Source of the DNA: Torreya grandis
Taxonomy: Eukaryota > Streptophyta > Pinopsida > Cupressales > Taxaceae
Assembly (NCBI GenBank): GCA_037957365.1
Contig: JARHVA010000639.1
Location: 496,001-560,000 of the forward strand
DNA length: 64,000 nt
Direction of reading: 5' to 3'
Made by a program: the position numbers and the translations under genes. Under the pieces are notes generated by a model. The model searched no databases and had not been told where the DNA came from. It saw only the letters and a list, made by a program, of their open reading frames with translations. This document shows positions 22,656 to 33,445 of the stretch, piece after piece (position 1 is the first letter of the stretch; each line of letters starts with the position of its first letter).

Positions 22656-22951
22656 TACTTAGACAGTACGTCCTTGTACCCATTTTGGCCGCTGATCGAC
22701 TCCAACATGTTGCCGCATATATAGCCTCTTATAATATGTGCTTCCTTGTCCAATGTCAAGGGGCCTGGTTGCGCAATTCACCTGAGACTCTACACCTATG
22801 CAGTACATTACTGAAAACTCTGCTGCAGAAGGAACATGTTGTATTAGATATCACGGTAGATTTTCTGTGTGTGCAATGCTGAGACGGCCGTTACAACTCC
22901 TCCCGTTGCCGCTCTGCGATTTGTTCAGCAGCAGGATCACAGTCATAGTCA
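22656..22951 (+). promoter_or_regulatory. CpG-retaining promoter-like stretch, cut by copia insertion
   Basis: This 296-bp stretch is richer in G+C and CpG than its surroundings and contains a TATA-like 'catatatag' (22716-22724). A 65-codon open stretch (22685-22882) crosses it but has no recognised domain. It ends exactly where the copia LTR begins, so whatever lay downstream was separated by the insertion or lost. It may be the start of a former host gene, or simply less methylated DNA. Confidence 0.35.
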
Positions 22952-23544
22952 TGTTAGGCAACTACAACCTTTGCAGCAACAAAGAAGCAGTAATTGCAAG
23001 AAACAAAGATAAATCGATTTGAGAGAAAAATAAATATGTACGAGATTAAATCCCAGATTTACATGGTAAAACTTTAGCAAGTTAAAGAAATATTTACGTT
23101 GTAAGATATTAGGGGTTTATTAATTCAAAATGAATAGATTATATATGAATTCATTCTGTATATTACATGTGAACTCCACAAAGATAAATACGTTTAATTG
23201 ACAAAACACCATTAAGATTCCTCCTCCTAAACATAAAATGGAAAAATGCCACTATGACTTTCCTTTTAAAAATAGAATCCGGTGGAATTCATCTTCCCAG
23301 AGTCAGGGATTTGACTCCTTGAATTTTTAATTCGGGCCCACTACCCCCAAACCCCCACCAAGGGGCCTCCACCTTGGACACTCCTGCCACAATAGTGGAA
23401 CAGGAGGAGAGGGAGGGAGGAAGAAAAGGCAGGGGTTGCATGGGGGTGTTGTCCCCTCCACCGCCACCCCCCTTGTCAAGGAGTGGGCTATAAACCACAT
23501 TGCAAAAAGATCCAACATTTAACTTTATTGTCACATATCTAACA
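22952..23544 (-). repeat. 3' LTR of minus-strand copia element
   Basis: 593 bp; on the element strand it starts TGTTAGATATGTGAC and ends in CCTAACA. It contains G- and C-runs (23337-23475). It is parallel to 27660-28210, with many substitutions and indels. Confidence 0.85.
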
Positions 23545-23558
23545 ATCTCCACTTTGAC
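23545..23558 (-). other. Polypurine tract of minus-strand copia element
   Basis: On the element strand 'gtcaaagtggagat' directly precedes the 3' LTR. Confidence 0.75.
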
Positions 23559-24150
23559 AACAATTTCAATTTGATATCTTGTTGACCAACTCATCACCTT
23601 TTCTGGAAGCCAAGAGAAGCCAAACACCATTTTAGCTTCTCTAATAAAACTAGCTTTGTGAGGATATCAACGCTATTTTCCTCTTTGTGAACCTTTTCAA
23701 GTGCTACTTTTTCTTCATAAATCACATATCTAACAAGATACTAATTTACCATATTATACTTTGTCCTACTGTGATAAGATGGATTCTTGGCAAAATAAAT
23801 TGCACTCTAACTATCACATAATACCTTCATTTTGTATCGCTCTCTTCCAAACTCACCCAATAGGCCCTCTAGCATAATTTCCTCTTAATAAGCATGATAG
23901 GCAACCACATATTCTGCCTCAGTAGTTGATGCAACAATAGTCTTTTAAAGTTCTGACATCCAACTAATAAGTCCACTAGTAAATGTAAAAACTTAACTAG
24001 ATGTTGACATTCTTTTGTCCATATCTCCTGCAAAATTAGAATCAACATATCCATAAATGGAATCACCAGATCTAGTATAAGTGATTCAATAGTCTCTTGT
24101 GCCTTGCAAGTAGTGAAACACACACTTCACTACTACCCAATGTTATTTAC
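23559..24150 (-). pseudogene. Copia RNase H, broken
   Basis: The minus strand reads the RNase H end of the copia polyprotein across frames: 'SIYGYVDSNFAGD' near 24060, 'SGLISWMSELQKTIVASTTEAEYVV' near 23970-23900 (family: SG..SW.SK.Q..VA.ST.EAEY) and 'LCDS' with 'SAIYFAKNPSYHSRTKY' near 23800-23750. Stops and shifts interrupt it. RNase H degrades the RNA strand during reverse transcription. Confidence 0.8.
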
Positions 24151-24250
24151 CTAGATTTGTCACAACTACATGTGAAATGCCCAGCCTTGTATATAACATA
24201 ACATACATTAAACTTCTTATTGCACTACGGTATGGTACATGAGACATATA

Positions 24251-24720
24251 CTATTTTTCTTTGCCACTATCGGGACACAAACTTGAAGAAAACATGAAAT
24301 GGAAAGTAAAAGGGATACTAATTAGTTTCACATACTTTATAATAAATCTGATTAGTATATTTTCCAAATACTTCTGTTGTGATAACCAAAGCTTACCATT
24401 TTTCCTATCTCTATGTATCTTCATGCCTAAGATTGGTTTTGCTGCTCCTAGATCCTTCATATCAAATGTCCTAGCTAGATGAGTCTTTAAACTATTAATT
24501 TTTTTCATGATTTTGCTTGCTACAAACATATCATCAACATACAATATTAATATAATGAATAAACCATTTTACGAAAACTTGAAGTAAACACAATAGTCAT
24601 GCTCATTCTTCAAAGATTTTTGGCTCATCATGAAGGAATCAAACTTCTTGTACCATTGCTTGGGTGACTATTTCATGCCATACAATGATTTCTTGAGCTT
24701 ACAAATAAATCCTTCTTTTT
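24251..24720 (-). pseudogene. Copia reverse transcriptase fragment with YVDD motif
   Basis: An open stretch of 97 codons (24544 to 24251) begins at the RT catalytic motif MYVDDMFVAS and continues 'TFDMKDLGAAKPILGMKI' and 'LSQQKYLENIL', characteristic of copia RT. Upstream, near 24600-24720, the frame reads remnants of the preceding RT part, interrupted by stops. Confidence 0.85.
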
Positions 24721-24747
24721 TATCTTGTACAAAACCCTTGAGTTGTT

Positions 24748-24750
<3 letters not shown>

Positions 24751-24812
<62 letters not shown>
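24751..24812. repeat. (TA)n microsatellite inside the copia element
   Basis: About 31 TA units interrupt the RT coding region. They create spurious open frames of alternating Ile and Tyr, which are not genes. Confidence 0.97.
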
Positions 24813-24814
<2 letters not shown>

Positions 24815-25454
24815 AGAATTTTGTCTTACCATCTAACTATTTCAAATCAAAATCAATTAAAGCCACTAATGCTAAGACAACTCAAATTGAAACAATTTGA
24901 GCAACTTTTGAAAATATTTCATGGTAATTAAGACCTTCTTTCTATGAAAATCATTTTTCCACCAATCTAGCCATGTACCTTTCAACCTTTTCATCAAAAC
25001 CTATCTTTCATTTGCAAACCCATTTGCAGCCAACATGTTTTTTGCCTTATGGAAGTTGCACTAGGTCTCATGAGTGGTTCTTATCCAAGGCATTAATTTC
25101 CTCCTACATTTCCCTTTTCTATTTGGCACTATCCACATCTTTTAATGTTTCATGATAACAACTAGGTTCCCCATCATCAAAAATCAAAGCAATTGAAATG
25201 TTGGTACCATACTTACCAGGAGGATCCCTAACCCATGTAGACCTCCATATTATATGTGGAGGTGTTTCCTCATTTCATAAACTCCATTATGACTTCTGAG
25301 GTGTTTCCTCAAGTTGTTTTAACTCTTCAACATTGTCAACATCTTCACCATAAAAAAATAGTTGAATTTCCTCATTTTTAGAATTTGAAGATGGTTCAAT
25401 TTCAACCTTGACATGTTGATGTTTTGGTTCCTATTTTTATTTCATTTGAACATT

Positions 25455-26280
25455 TTATTTTAGGAAAGAAGTTTCATATAAATTTACATCTTTGCTAATG
25501 ATGATTTTAAGGGTAGTTGGATCACACACTTTGTATCCCTTAACACCATCTCCTTCACCAAACCCAACAAAGATGTAATTCTTAGATCTTGGGTCTAACT
25601 TTGAATGTTGATTCTTATTAGTATTAGCATAAGCTATACAAACAAAAAATTTCAAATATGAATAATCACATGGTTGGCCTATCCATACATGGTCTCTTCA
25701 GGAATCTTAGAGTCTATTATAACTGATGGTGCATGATTTATCAAATAGCGGGATATACAAACTACTTCTACCCATAAACATTTATCCAAATTTTTATTAT
25801 TGAGCATGCTCCTTGTTCTCTATAAAAGAGTCATATTTATGTGTTTAGAAACCCTATTTTATTTTGGTCTATAGCTGGTGGTTTTATGTCTTTCAATCCT
25901 AATTTTATTGTAATAGTTTTGAAAATCCAAGGATGTGAACTCACCTCCATTGTCTAATCTTAACCATTTGATTGACCTACTAGTTTTCTTCTCAATCAAT
26001 TCTCTAAATTCCTTAAATACATCAAAAATATCATATTTTATTTTAAGACAGAAGACCCATACTTTTCTAGAGAAATCATTTATAAACATAGCAAAATACG
26101 ACAATCCTCCATATCAAATTACTAGGGTTGGTTCCTAAAAACTATAATGAATATAGTCAAGAATACCTTTATTTACACTAATTCTTGCTTTAAAATTCCA
26201 TCTAATTTTTTTTCCAAAAACATAGTGCTTACAAAAATCCAAATCTAGAGATTTTAGACTAGGAAATATATCACGATTTT
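25455..26280 (-). pseudogene. Copia integrase, broken
   Basis: The stretch 26104 to 25859 reads 'FINDFSRKVWVF' and 'IKWLRLDNGGEFTSLDFQNYY', the copia integrase core with the catalytic Asp of the DNGGEF motif present. After a break, 25655 to 25455 reads 'AYANTNKNQHSKLDPRSKNYIFVGFGEG' and 'GYKVCDP', the conserved C-terminal part (family: KLD.RS...FVGY....KGYR). Integrase inserts the DNA copy into the host chromosome. The zinc-binding N-terminus near 26280-26350 is degenerate. Confidence 0.85.
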
Positions 26281-26588
26281 TAAGTACCTTTAACTCTTTT
26301 TTGCTCAAGTGACCTAAATATAGATGCCATATACAAGAAGGATCTTATTTTATTTTAGATATAACAACTACTTGATTGATATATGAACCCCCTTACAATA
26401 TGTAAAGGTTCTCAGCGTTTAGTGCCTTCATTACAACTAAGGTACCCTTAAACACCTTTATAGTTCCACCTTGACCTCTGAAATTATAACCATAAAAATA
26501 TAATTCACTTAAATAATTTAAATCGTGTTTAAGTTATGCTACATATTTGACTTATGTTAGAGTTCATAGCATACCATCAAACATTTTT

Positions 26589-26780
26589 TTATTTTAATGG
26601 TACCAGTCCATTTAGTCTTACAAAAAACATTATTACCCATAAGAATAATAGTTCCATCAAGGTTTGGTAAGTAGAAAACCAACTACTATGTAGACACATG
26701 TGATGTGTAGAACCAAAATATAATAACCAATCATGATGATAAGAGGAAACATTACAAACAAATAAAACTTCATAATTCAT
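26589..26780 (-). pseudogene. Copia protease fragment, catalytic Asp lost
   Basis: The frame reads 'DWLLYFGSTHHMCLHSSWF', the protease active site region (family: W..DSG.S.HM). The catalytic D-S pair is replaced by Y-F, so this copy could not have cleaved its polyprotein since that change. The upstream residues of a typical copia protease follow only weakly. Confidence 0.75.
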
Positions 26781-26852
26781 ACCTTCACTTGTTTCTACTT
26801 GATTTGCTTCTTTGATGAAATCTTTCTTCTTTTCACCTTCTTTCTTCTTTCA

Positions 26853-27640
26853 TCAATCCTTACTAATATGTCCTGATTTATTGTAGTGCCAACACTTTTC
26901 CTTACTCTTCCTAACTTTTGAATTAGATTTAGATATGCCTATGTAGTTTTTCCCTCTTTCTCTAAATCTTCCCCTAGGAACCATTGCTCTAGGCGTAGAG
27001 GCCACTAGACTAGATTTTATCCTCGTATCATCAACCAATAATTCTCCCACAATATAATTGTAGTCAATCTCATCAGTAGTACCAAAAATAATGAAGGTTA
27101 CTATATGATCCCAAAAATTTTCAAAGTACATAATAAGGTGATTAGCTTGTCTCCATAGTCCACTTTCAGACCAATACCAGTCAACTAACATAACAGAGTA
27201 TTGAAATATTTAAATGATCAACAATTTTCATACCTTATTTCATTCAAAATGTATACAATTGACACTTCAAGTAACTATGATTTGTTATATATTTATCATG
27301 TACAATCATTCTGATCTAGTCCATAAGCCTATCATAATCATTTCTCCAACTATGTTGAAAAGAACCTCATCCACTAAACATAACCATACTGTACTAAGAG
27401 CTTTTATATCTAGCTCTTACTAATCATTGTCATTAATCATCATAGGTTTATTTGTTCTTTCATCTAGGGGTTTTTGTAGACCTATTGCACTATAACTTCA
27501 TGTGCTTTGAGTTTTCACAAATCAAAGTTGTTCTTGTCATTAAAATTCTTCACCTCAAACTTTGCATTCATAAATTTTGAAATTTGATGCTACAAAAAAC
27601 AACACCAAATACATAACATAGTTACTGCAAAAGAAGAGCA
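26853..27640 (-). pseudogene. Copia gag with zinc-knuckle remnant
   Basis: The 112-codon stretch 27191 to 26853 shows the gag C-terminus: 'HLIMYFENFWDHIVTFIIFGTTDEID', a basic Ser/Lys/Arg part, then 'KCWHYNKSGHISKD' (zinc knuckle C.HC.K.GH...DC, with the second Cys now Tyr). Upstream to the primer site the gag frame is broken. Gag normally forms the virus-like particle holding the element RNA. Confidence 0.75.
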
Positions 27641-27645
27641 ACCTT

Positions 27646-27658
27646 GCTCAGATACCAC
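27646..27658 (-). other. Primer binding site of minus-strand copia element
   Basis: On the element strand 'gtggtatctgagc' differs from the plant initiator-tRNA-Met site TGGTATCAGAGC by one base within the core and lies two bases from the 5' LTR end. Confidence 0.85.
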
Positions 27659-27659
27659 T

Positions 27660-28210
27660 TGTTAAGAAATTATGACCTTTGTAGCAATAAATAAGTAGTA
27701 ATTACAAGAAATAAAAATAAATCAAATCGAAAGAAAAATAAATGCAAGAGACAAAACACTAGATTTATGTGCTGAAATCTTAGCAAGCTAAGGAAACATC
27801 CATGGTGCAAGATATAAAGCTTTTATTATTTCAATATGAACATATTACATGTGAATTCATTATGTATATTACTTGTGAACTCTACAAAGATAAATATGCC
27901 TAATTGGTGAAGCACCATTAGTATTCCTCCTCTTAAAAATAGAGTGGAAAAATACCATTAGGACTTTCCTTTTAAAAATAAAATTTGGTGGAATTCATCT
28001 TGCTATAAATAGGGGTTTGGATCCTTTAATTTTTGCTATGGGGGTGTTACCCTGGAACCCTCACCAAGGGGCTCTACCCTAGCACCCCCTAAAATAATAG
28101 TGGGTGGGAGGCATCTACCCCCCTCCCCACACTCCCATGTCAAGGAGTGGGCTATAAAATACATCGTAAAAGGATCTAATATTTAACTTTTTAGTCATAT
28201 ATCTAAGACA
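27660..28210 (-). repeat. 5' LTR of minus-strand copia element
   Basis: 551 bp, parallel to 22952-23544, and including the same C-run block (28038-28135). Its outer end reads 'taagaca' where the other copy has 'taaca'. Confidence 0.85.
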
Positions 28211-29520
28211 ACATTCCTTTTATATGGGATTTCTAAAGGAGCCATTAGTATGGAAAGTCTAAGAAAAGATTGCATGGGTCTGCCCTCTTAATTACCTATC
28301 GCATTTAGTTTAAATCACAAATTTTCTTTGCCTCCCCTTAGCCATTACGTTAGGTGTTATCATCTTTGAGAACAGGTCACACATGTTCCTTCTGAGGATA
28401 GACATTTCATAACACCTCAATTACACTCCCCTGGTTAAGCACCCTTGGTATCCAAATGAGTAACTTAATAATGTGAATGCCATCCAAATCGATGAAAAAC
28501 ATATCCCCATCAACTTCGCCAAATTAGAGATCTACTCTGTCAAGCTGAGCATTATGATTTTTTACATCACTTGTTAAAATAATACTAGTATTTTCCTCCA
28601 TAGTGGATGGAACATCGAAAGGGATGTAATTTTTTTAGGTGTCAATATATTTTAAACAAGAAAAAATGGAAAAAATAGGATAGAATCAAAGATATCAATG
28701 TTTTATCACACATTCTAGTGATACTGCATTATTGATTCGAACAACAGATAAGACATGGAGCCCTAGTTCAATCAAACCATCACTCATGACAAATCAAAGA
28801 TGTTGCCAATTTAGGATCTATAGATCCCTTTGCAATAGGTGATGCAGGGCATGTAAATTGAACCACCACCATGAATCTAAGTTTGATGTACAATATGGCC
28901 CCCTTGACATATGGTATCACCTAAAATACCATGTCATTACCACTCAGTATCACCACCCAATACATGTTTAAATATTTCACCATTTTCATGTTATTTAATG
29001 CCTTTCTCTTTCTTTTAGGAGTTTGATTTTGTTATTTTTGTACGTTGTTAACACTAACTTAATTGTTCCTGATATTAATATATTCATAACATAGACAAAC
29101 ATAAGCTACAAGATAGACTATGATACCTCAATAGCTTATCTATACATTACAAAATTGTACTATGATTCAATCCACTCATTAGATGTGAGCCTCTATCACA
29201 ATCAAATCAATGCTTGTGACATCCTCTTTGACCCTTAACAATATAAAATGACCAATCAAATATGTGCAAGTCATGTACATTAAATAGTTTCTATAAATTT
29301 AGATCAGGTGTAAGATATGGGTTTTGTGGTGTTTGATATCACATGAAATACCCTATCATTTGCCCACACTATCACTAGATAAATTACTTTTAAATTTTTC
29401 ATTACTTTCATATTTTTTAATGTTCAGCCTTTCCCCATCACTTTGTCATCACTCAAACTCATCTGGTAATAAAATGTCTCCTCTCCATACAACTCATTGC
29501 CATATCGTATGAAGGAACAC
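28211..29520. other. Unassigned stretch with diverged duplicate
   Basis: No gene was recognised. Two diverged blocks, about 28790-29010 and 29212-29430, run in parallel roughly 421 bases apart (from 'catgtaaattgaa'/'catgtacattaaa' to 'aatgcctttc'/'aatgttcagcctttc'), sharing an 'ataccctatcattacc'-like core. Confidence 0.45.
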
Positions 29521-29640
29521 ACAATATATATAAATATATTATATTTATATAATATATAATATAATATTAAATTATGAATTAAAATATATGATATATAGTA
29601 TAATATTTATATTTATATGTATTATAATAATAAAATAAAC
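29521..29640. repeat. A/T-only low-complexity tract
   Basis: About 120 bases almost entirely A and T with irregular 'ataatat' motifs. Confidence 0.9.
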
Positions 29641-30985
29641 TATAGATATCTTGTAACACTAGTGATTGCATGCTTTGAGGCCATGTTAATATTTTTTGAT
29701 AAATTCACACACCAAAGTATTAACTTTGGAAATCTTTTGATATTAGCAATGGTAGAAAATAATGATAGATTTTTTATTAAATATCTAAAGAGATTTAACT
29801 CTCTGTATTAAATATCTAAAGAGATTTGTACCATAATTGATATATAAACAAGTATCATTCTCACCAGTTAAACTACAATCTTTTAAATTAATAATAATCT
29901 TTAGAAAATAAGAATATTGAGAAATACAAAATGATAGTCTTGGTTTTGGCACATTTTTGGTTTGAAATGAAAGGTGGTGGATATATATGCAAATTTTTTT
30001 TATCATATATTAATGAAACATTCCATCTGCTAGATAAACCTGATGATCCCGCATTCAATGCCAAAAATGTATTCAAAGTTGTAAACTTATTTGAGAAGCT
30101 ACCAATCTTTTCTTTTTAAGCTTGTTTTTTCTTTATTTTTATGTGAATGTAGAGCATTGGGGAAGCTTTGGAAATTTTCTAGGATGTTGAAAGCATAGCT
30201 TGGTCTCTTTTTTTTTTTTAACGATATCATGTATGCAATCAAGTTTTTTTAGTTAAATATTTTTACAAATATAATGGCATTTGGTTTTTTTCTCATTAAA
30301 TGTGAAATCATTTTGAGTTAACTGAAAGATTTATGTTGTAGGTAGTAGTATTGTTGATTAACTGCATTAATCTTATACCACCAATAGGTATTATTTAGAA
30401 ATGATTCTCGTTTTAAAGTTAGTTTTGTAAGTGAAAAATTGGTTCCATCTTCTTTCTACCTCAATAGAGTAGAGTCATAGGTACTTTGAGGTATGATTTT
30501 TTTTTTTTTTTTAAGGGTTGAGTTGTGATTAAATATTTTTGTGATCATAATCGTGACTTGAATTTATTTTGAAACCTAAGTAAAATATTTATTAAATTTT
30601 ATGGAAATGTGGTAAAGACAATTGAATTTGGTTTTTATATGACTCTTATTTCGAGAATATTTTTTCTCAAGATTTATATTATAAAATGATTGTTTTTTTT
30701 TTCATTTTAAAATATTAGGTCTCATGAAAATGTGTTAAAAGACAATTTCATTTGGTTTTGACATGACTGTTATTTAGAAAATATATATTATTCTGAAGAT
30801 TTATATCATAAAACAATTTTTTTTAATTATGATAATAACAGATGCTCTAAGATTTTTATTTCATCTAGGTACATAAAGTACCATGCCTTAAATACCCTTC
30901 TAAAAATGTCTTGTTAAGTATTGTATTATTGTTTTGAGAGTTTCATAGAACATGTTTTTATAGTTGATACAAAATGGATCGCCTC
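29641..30985. other. A/T-rich stretch without recognised gene
   Basis: Short open stretches near 29930-30119 on the plus strand (containing 'LLDKPDDPAFNAKNVFK') could be an exon remnant, but no family is recognised. Long T runs occur at 30209, 30500 and 30693. Confidence 0.4.
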
Positions 30986-31541
30986 GGTTAATGTAAAAGA
31001 ATTTTTTAGGGTTCTATGTAAATTCAATTGGGTTTTTCTTCCTACAATACATGCAGAAAGGTATGCTTGTTAAAGTGGAAACTCGGTTTGCTATGTCATT
31101 AAAATATTTTTGAGATAGGTTTTTGCTATTAGTATTACAAAATTTTATGGGATTGGAGTGTAATTTGAATCTAGTTGATTGGTTGTTAAGGTGAATAACA
31201 TCAAGATGTAAATAGATATTGTGATGACATTCCTTATATTTTGAGAATTCTTCAATGTAATTTGGTTACTGTAAAAGATGTTTTTAGGGTTTTGTGTAAA
31301 TTCAATTGGGTTTTTCTTCCTACAATATATGCAGAAAGGTATGCTTGTTAAAGTGGAAACTCGGTTTGCTATGTCATTAAAATATTTTTGAGATAGGTTT
31401 CTGCTATTAGTATTAGAAAATTTTATGGGATTGGAGTGTAATTTGAATCTAGTTGATTGGTTGTTAAGGTGAATAACGTCCAGATGTAAATAGATATTGT
31501 GATGACATTCCTTATATTTTGAGAATTCTTCAATGTAATTT
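30986..31541 (+). repeat. 278-bp tandem duplication
   Basis: Units 30986-31263 and 31264-31541 are nearly identical, with only a few substitutions and a short indel seen. They begin 'ggttaatgtaaaag' and 'ggttactgtaaaag' and end 'ttcttcaatgtaattt'. High identity points to a recent duplication. Confidence 0.95.
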
Positions 31542-32799
31542 GTTAAAATAAATACATAAATATTATTTATTTGATATAATCTTTTTATCTCACTACTTTT
31601 GTCTTAATCGTTAAATGGAAATGTTCTAAAAACCTCGAACATTAATATAGTTTGGTAGTGAATATTTATTATCATATTCAAAATTTTGGGTTTATTTAAA
31701 GTGGCAGATTTGTTGAGATTTGTCGATAATAGAGATGGTCATAATATTTAAGTTTTATTGATGAAATTTTATCTCTTATTGTTTAATAAGTTTATTGTAA
31801 TATAATTTTAAGGGTTTTATTGAGACAAAATAAATTTATTGGTTGAATTAGTTTAATTGATTAAATGTATTTTTATATCAATTTTAATTATTTTCAAAGC
31901 TTTTAATTGAAATTTGATAACAAATGCTGGTAATTAATTTATGCATGACAAAAAACACAATGAAGAGTTATACTTAAGAACCTTACATAAAATAAAATAA
32001 TGGTAGGCATACATTCATGAATGAATTAAATTTTAGAAAATCTTTTTAGGTTAAAACCCTAGCATAGAAACCTTATTGTTTATAAAATAAATACAACAAT
32101 CTTACTATTTGACACCAATTCGCATGGTTTTGTAACCTTCATATCATAATTTAATATATATTACGATGCATACACTAGATCATATGTATTCAACATTCAA
32201 AAAAAAAATTATACATGATTTATCATATGATTCATTTTATTCCTTAGAAGAATCATGTCACTATTAGAAACACACTTATAACATCCGCACAATAAAAAAA
32301 ATTACATTCAATAACTACTAAGCCAAGTGATCAACAATAATTATCCTCAACAAGTTTGTGTTAGAGTGCCACCAACACATTGTTAACACTTATTTAGTTT
32401 GATAGATATAGTAAGAAATTTTTATTAATATTCCTTCTTCATAACATTTCATTACTCTATGTTGCACACCTCCTTGCATGACCTTACTATAAATTAGCCA
32501 CTATGCCCCATTTTGTAAACTCCCAAAGGGAAATAAAATTGAGCTTAATATCATGTATAGTTGTTCCATCATTATCACACACTAAAAACATTCATTTAAA
32601 GCCTCCATGGAAGTCTATGAAACCATCTCTTCTTGTGCAATCAACCTGCACAATATCACACACAACTAGTGCTGGCACAAAACACCTTGTACACCACATA
32701 GCTTGCATACAATTTCCAATTTTCAAGTTCATGTAGATTTGATAAATTTCCCAACATAAAATATGGAAAATATAATGTGAAATTTCATTAGGTTGTCAA
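31542..32799. other. A/T-rich stretch without recognised gene
   Basis: Nothing with a recognisable domain. A 77-codon open frame at 32503-32736 has no known motif. Confidence 0.5.
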
Positions 32800-33445
32800 T
32801 AATATATTTAGGGCGATTGACATGCCCTAATTATGTGTGTTATGCAACCAACTAAGTTATTTGTTCCATACAGAACTAAATTAGGGAATACTAAATCCAA
32901 ATAGACACTAGTGTTTTGTAATTAGGTTTATGGGGATTCATATTCCCTAATTTATTTTCTCATGTAACCAACAAATTGATTTGTTGGATGTGGATTAAAA
33001 TAGGGCATATTGAGTCTAAAACGACATTTAGTTGATAAAATTAGCTTTAGGTGGTGATATATTTCATAATTTCATGCCCCATGTAACCAATAAAGTAATT
33101 TTTTACATAAGAAACTCAATTATTACATATTGATTTCAAAACTACATTACATTATATCAATTGGGTTTAGGGGGCTCGTAATGCCCTAATTATGTGCCCC
33201 ATATAACTAATAGACTGATTGGTTGAACGGGGCACTCAAATACATGATATAAACTCCAAAATTAAATTATATTATCATAATTAAGTTTTGGGGTTTGATA
33301 TTTCCTAATCAAGTTCCTCATGCAACTAATTGATTGATTGGTTGCACATGGCACTTAGTTAGAACATACCGAGTCCTACATGACATCATGTTGCCATAAT
33401 TTATTTTTAGGTGGGTTGATGTGACCTAATTATGTGCCCCATGCA
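32800..33445 (+). repeat. 120-bp palindromic tandem repeat, about 5.5 units
   Basis: Anchors like 'atgccctaattatgtg' fall at 32822, 32942, 33061, 33181, 33300 and 33421, a period of 119-121 bases. Each unit contains an inverted repeat of the form 'gtgccccat..aacca..ttggtt..atggggcac' and a purine-rich link 'tttagggggct'. Units differ at many positions. The same family occurs at 21765-22140 in the opposite orientation. Confidence 0.9.

Larger units (their letters stand above)
22952..28210 (-). mobile_element. Ty1/copia retrotransposon, minus strand, both LTRs present
   Basis: The right LTR (27660-28210) is the 5' LTR and the left (22952-23544) the 3' LTR. A primer binding site and a polypurine tract stand at the expected inner edges. 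Between them the minus strand encodes gag, protease, integrase, RT and RNase H in copia order. The coding region is full of stops and shifts, and a (TA)n microsatellite has grown between integrase and RT. No matching 5-bp target duplication was found (left flank 'agtca', right flank 'acatt'). The LTRs are clearly diverged, so the element is old. Confidence 0.9.

Noticed and set aside
23289..23630. A Pro/Gly-rich protein on the minus strand
   Set aside because: The frame is caused by G/C runs in the copia LTR.
24630..24931. Open frames of alternating Ile/Tyr
   Set aside because: They are created by the (TA)n microsatellite inside the copia element.
29888..30119. Overlapping open frames on both strands as genes
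   Set aside because: Short, without domain or conserved copy; only a possible exon remnant.
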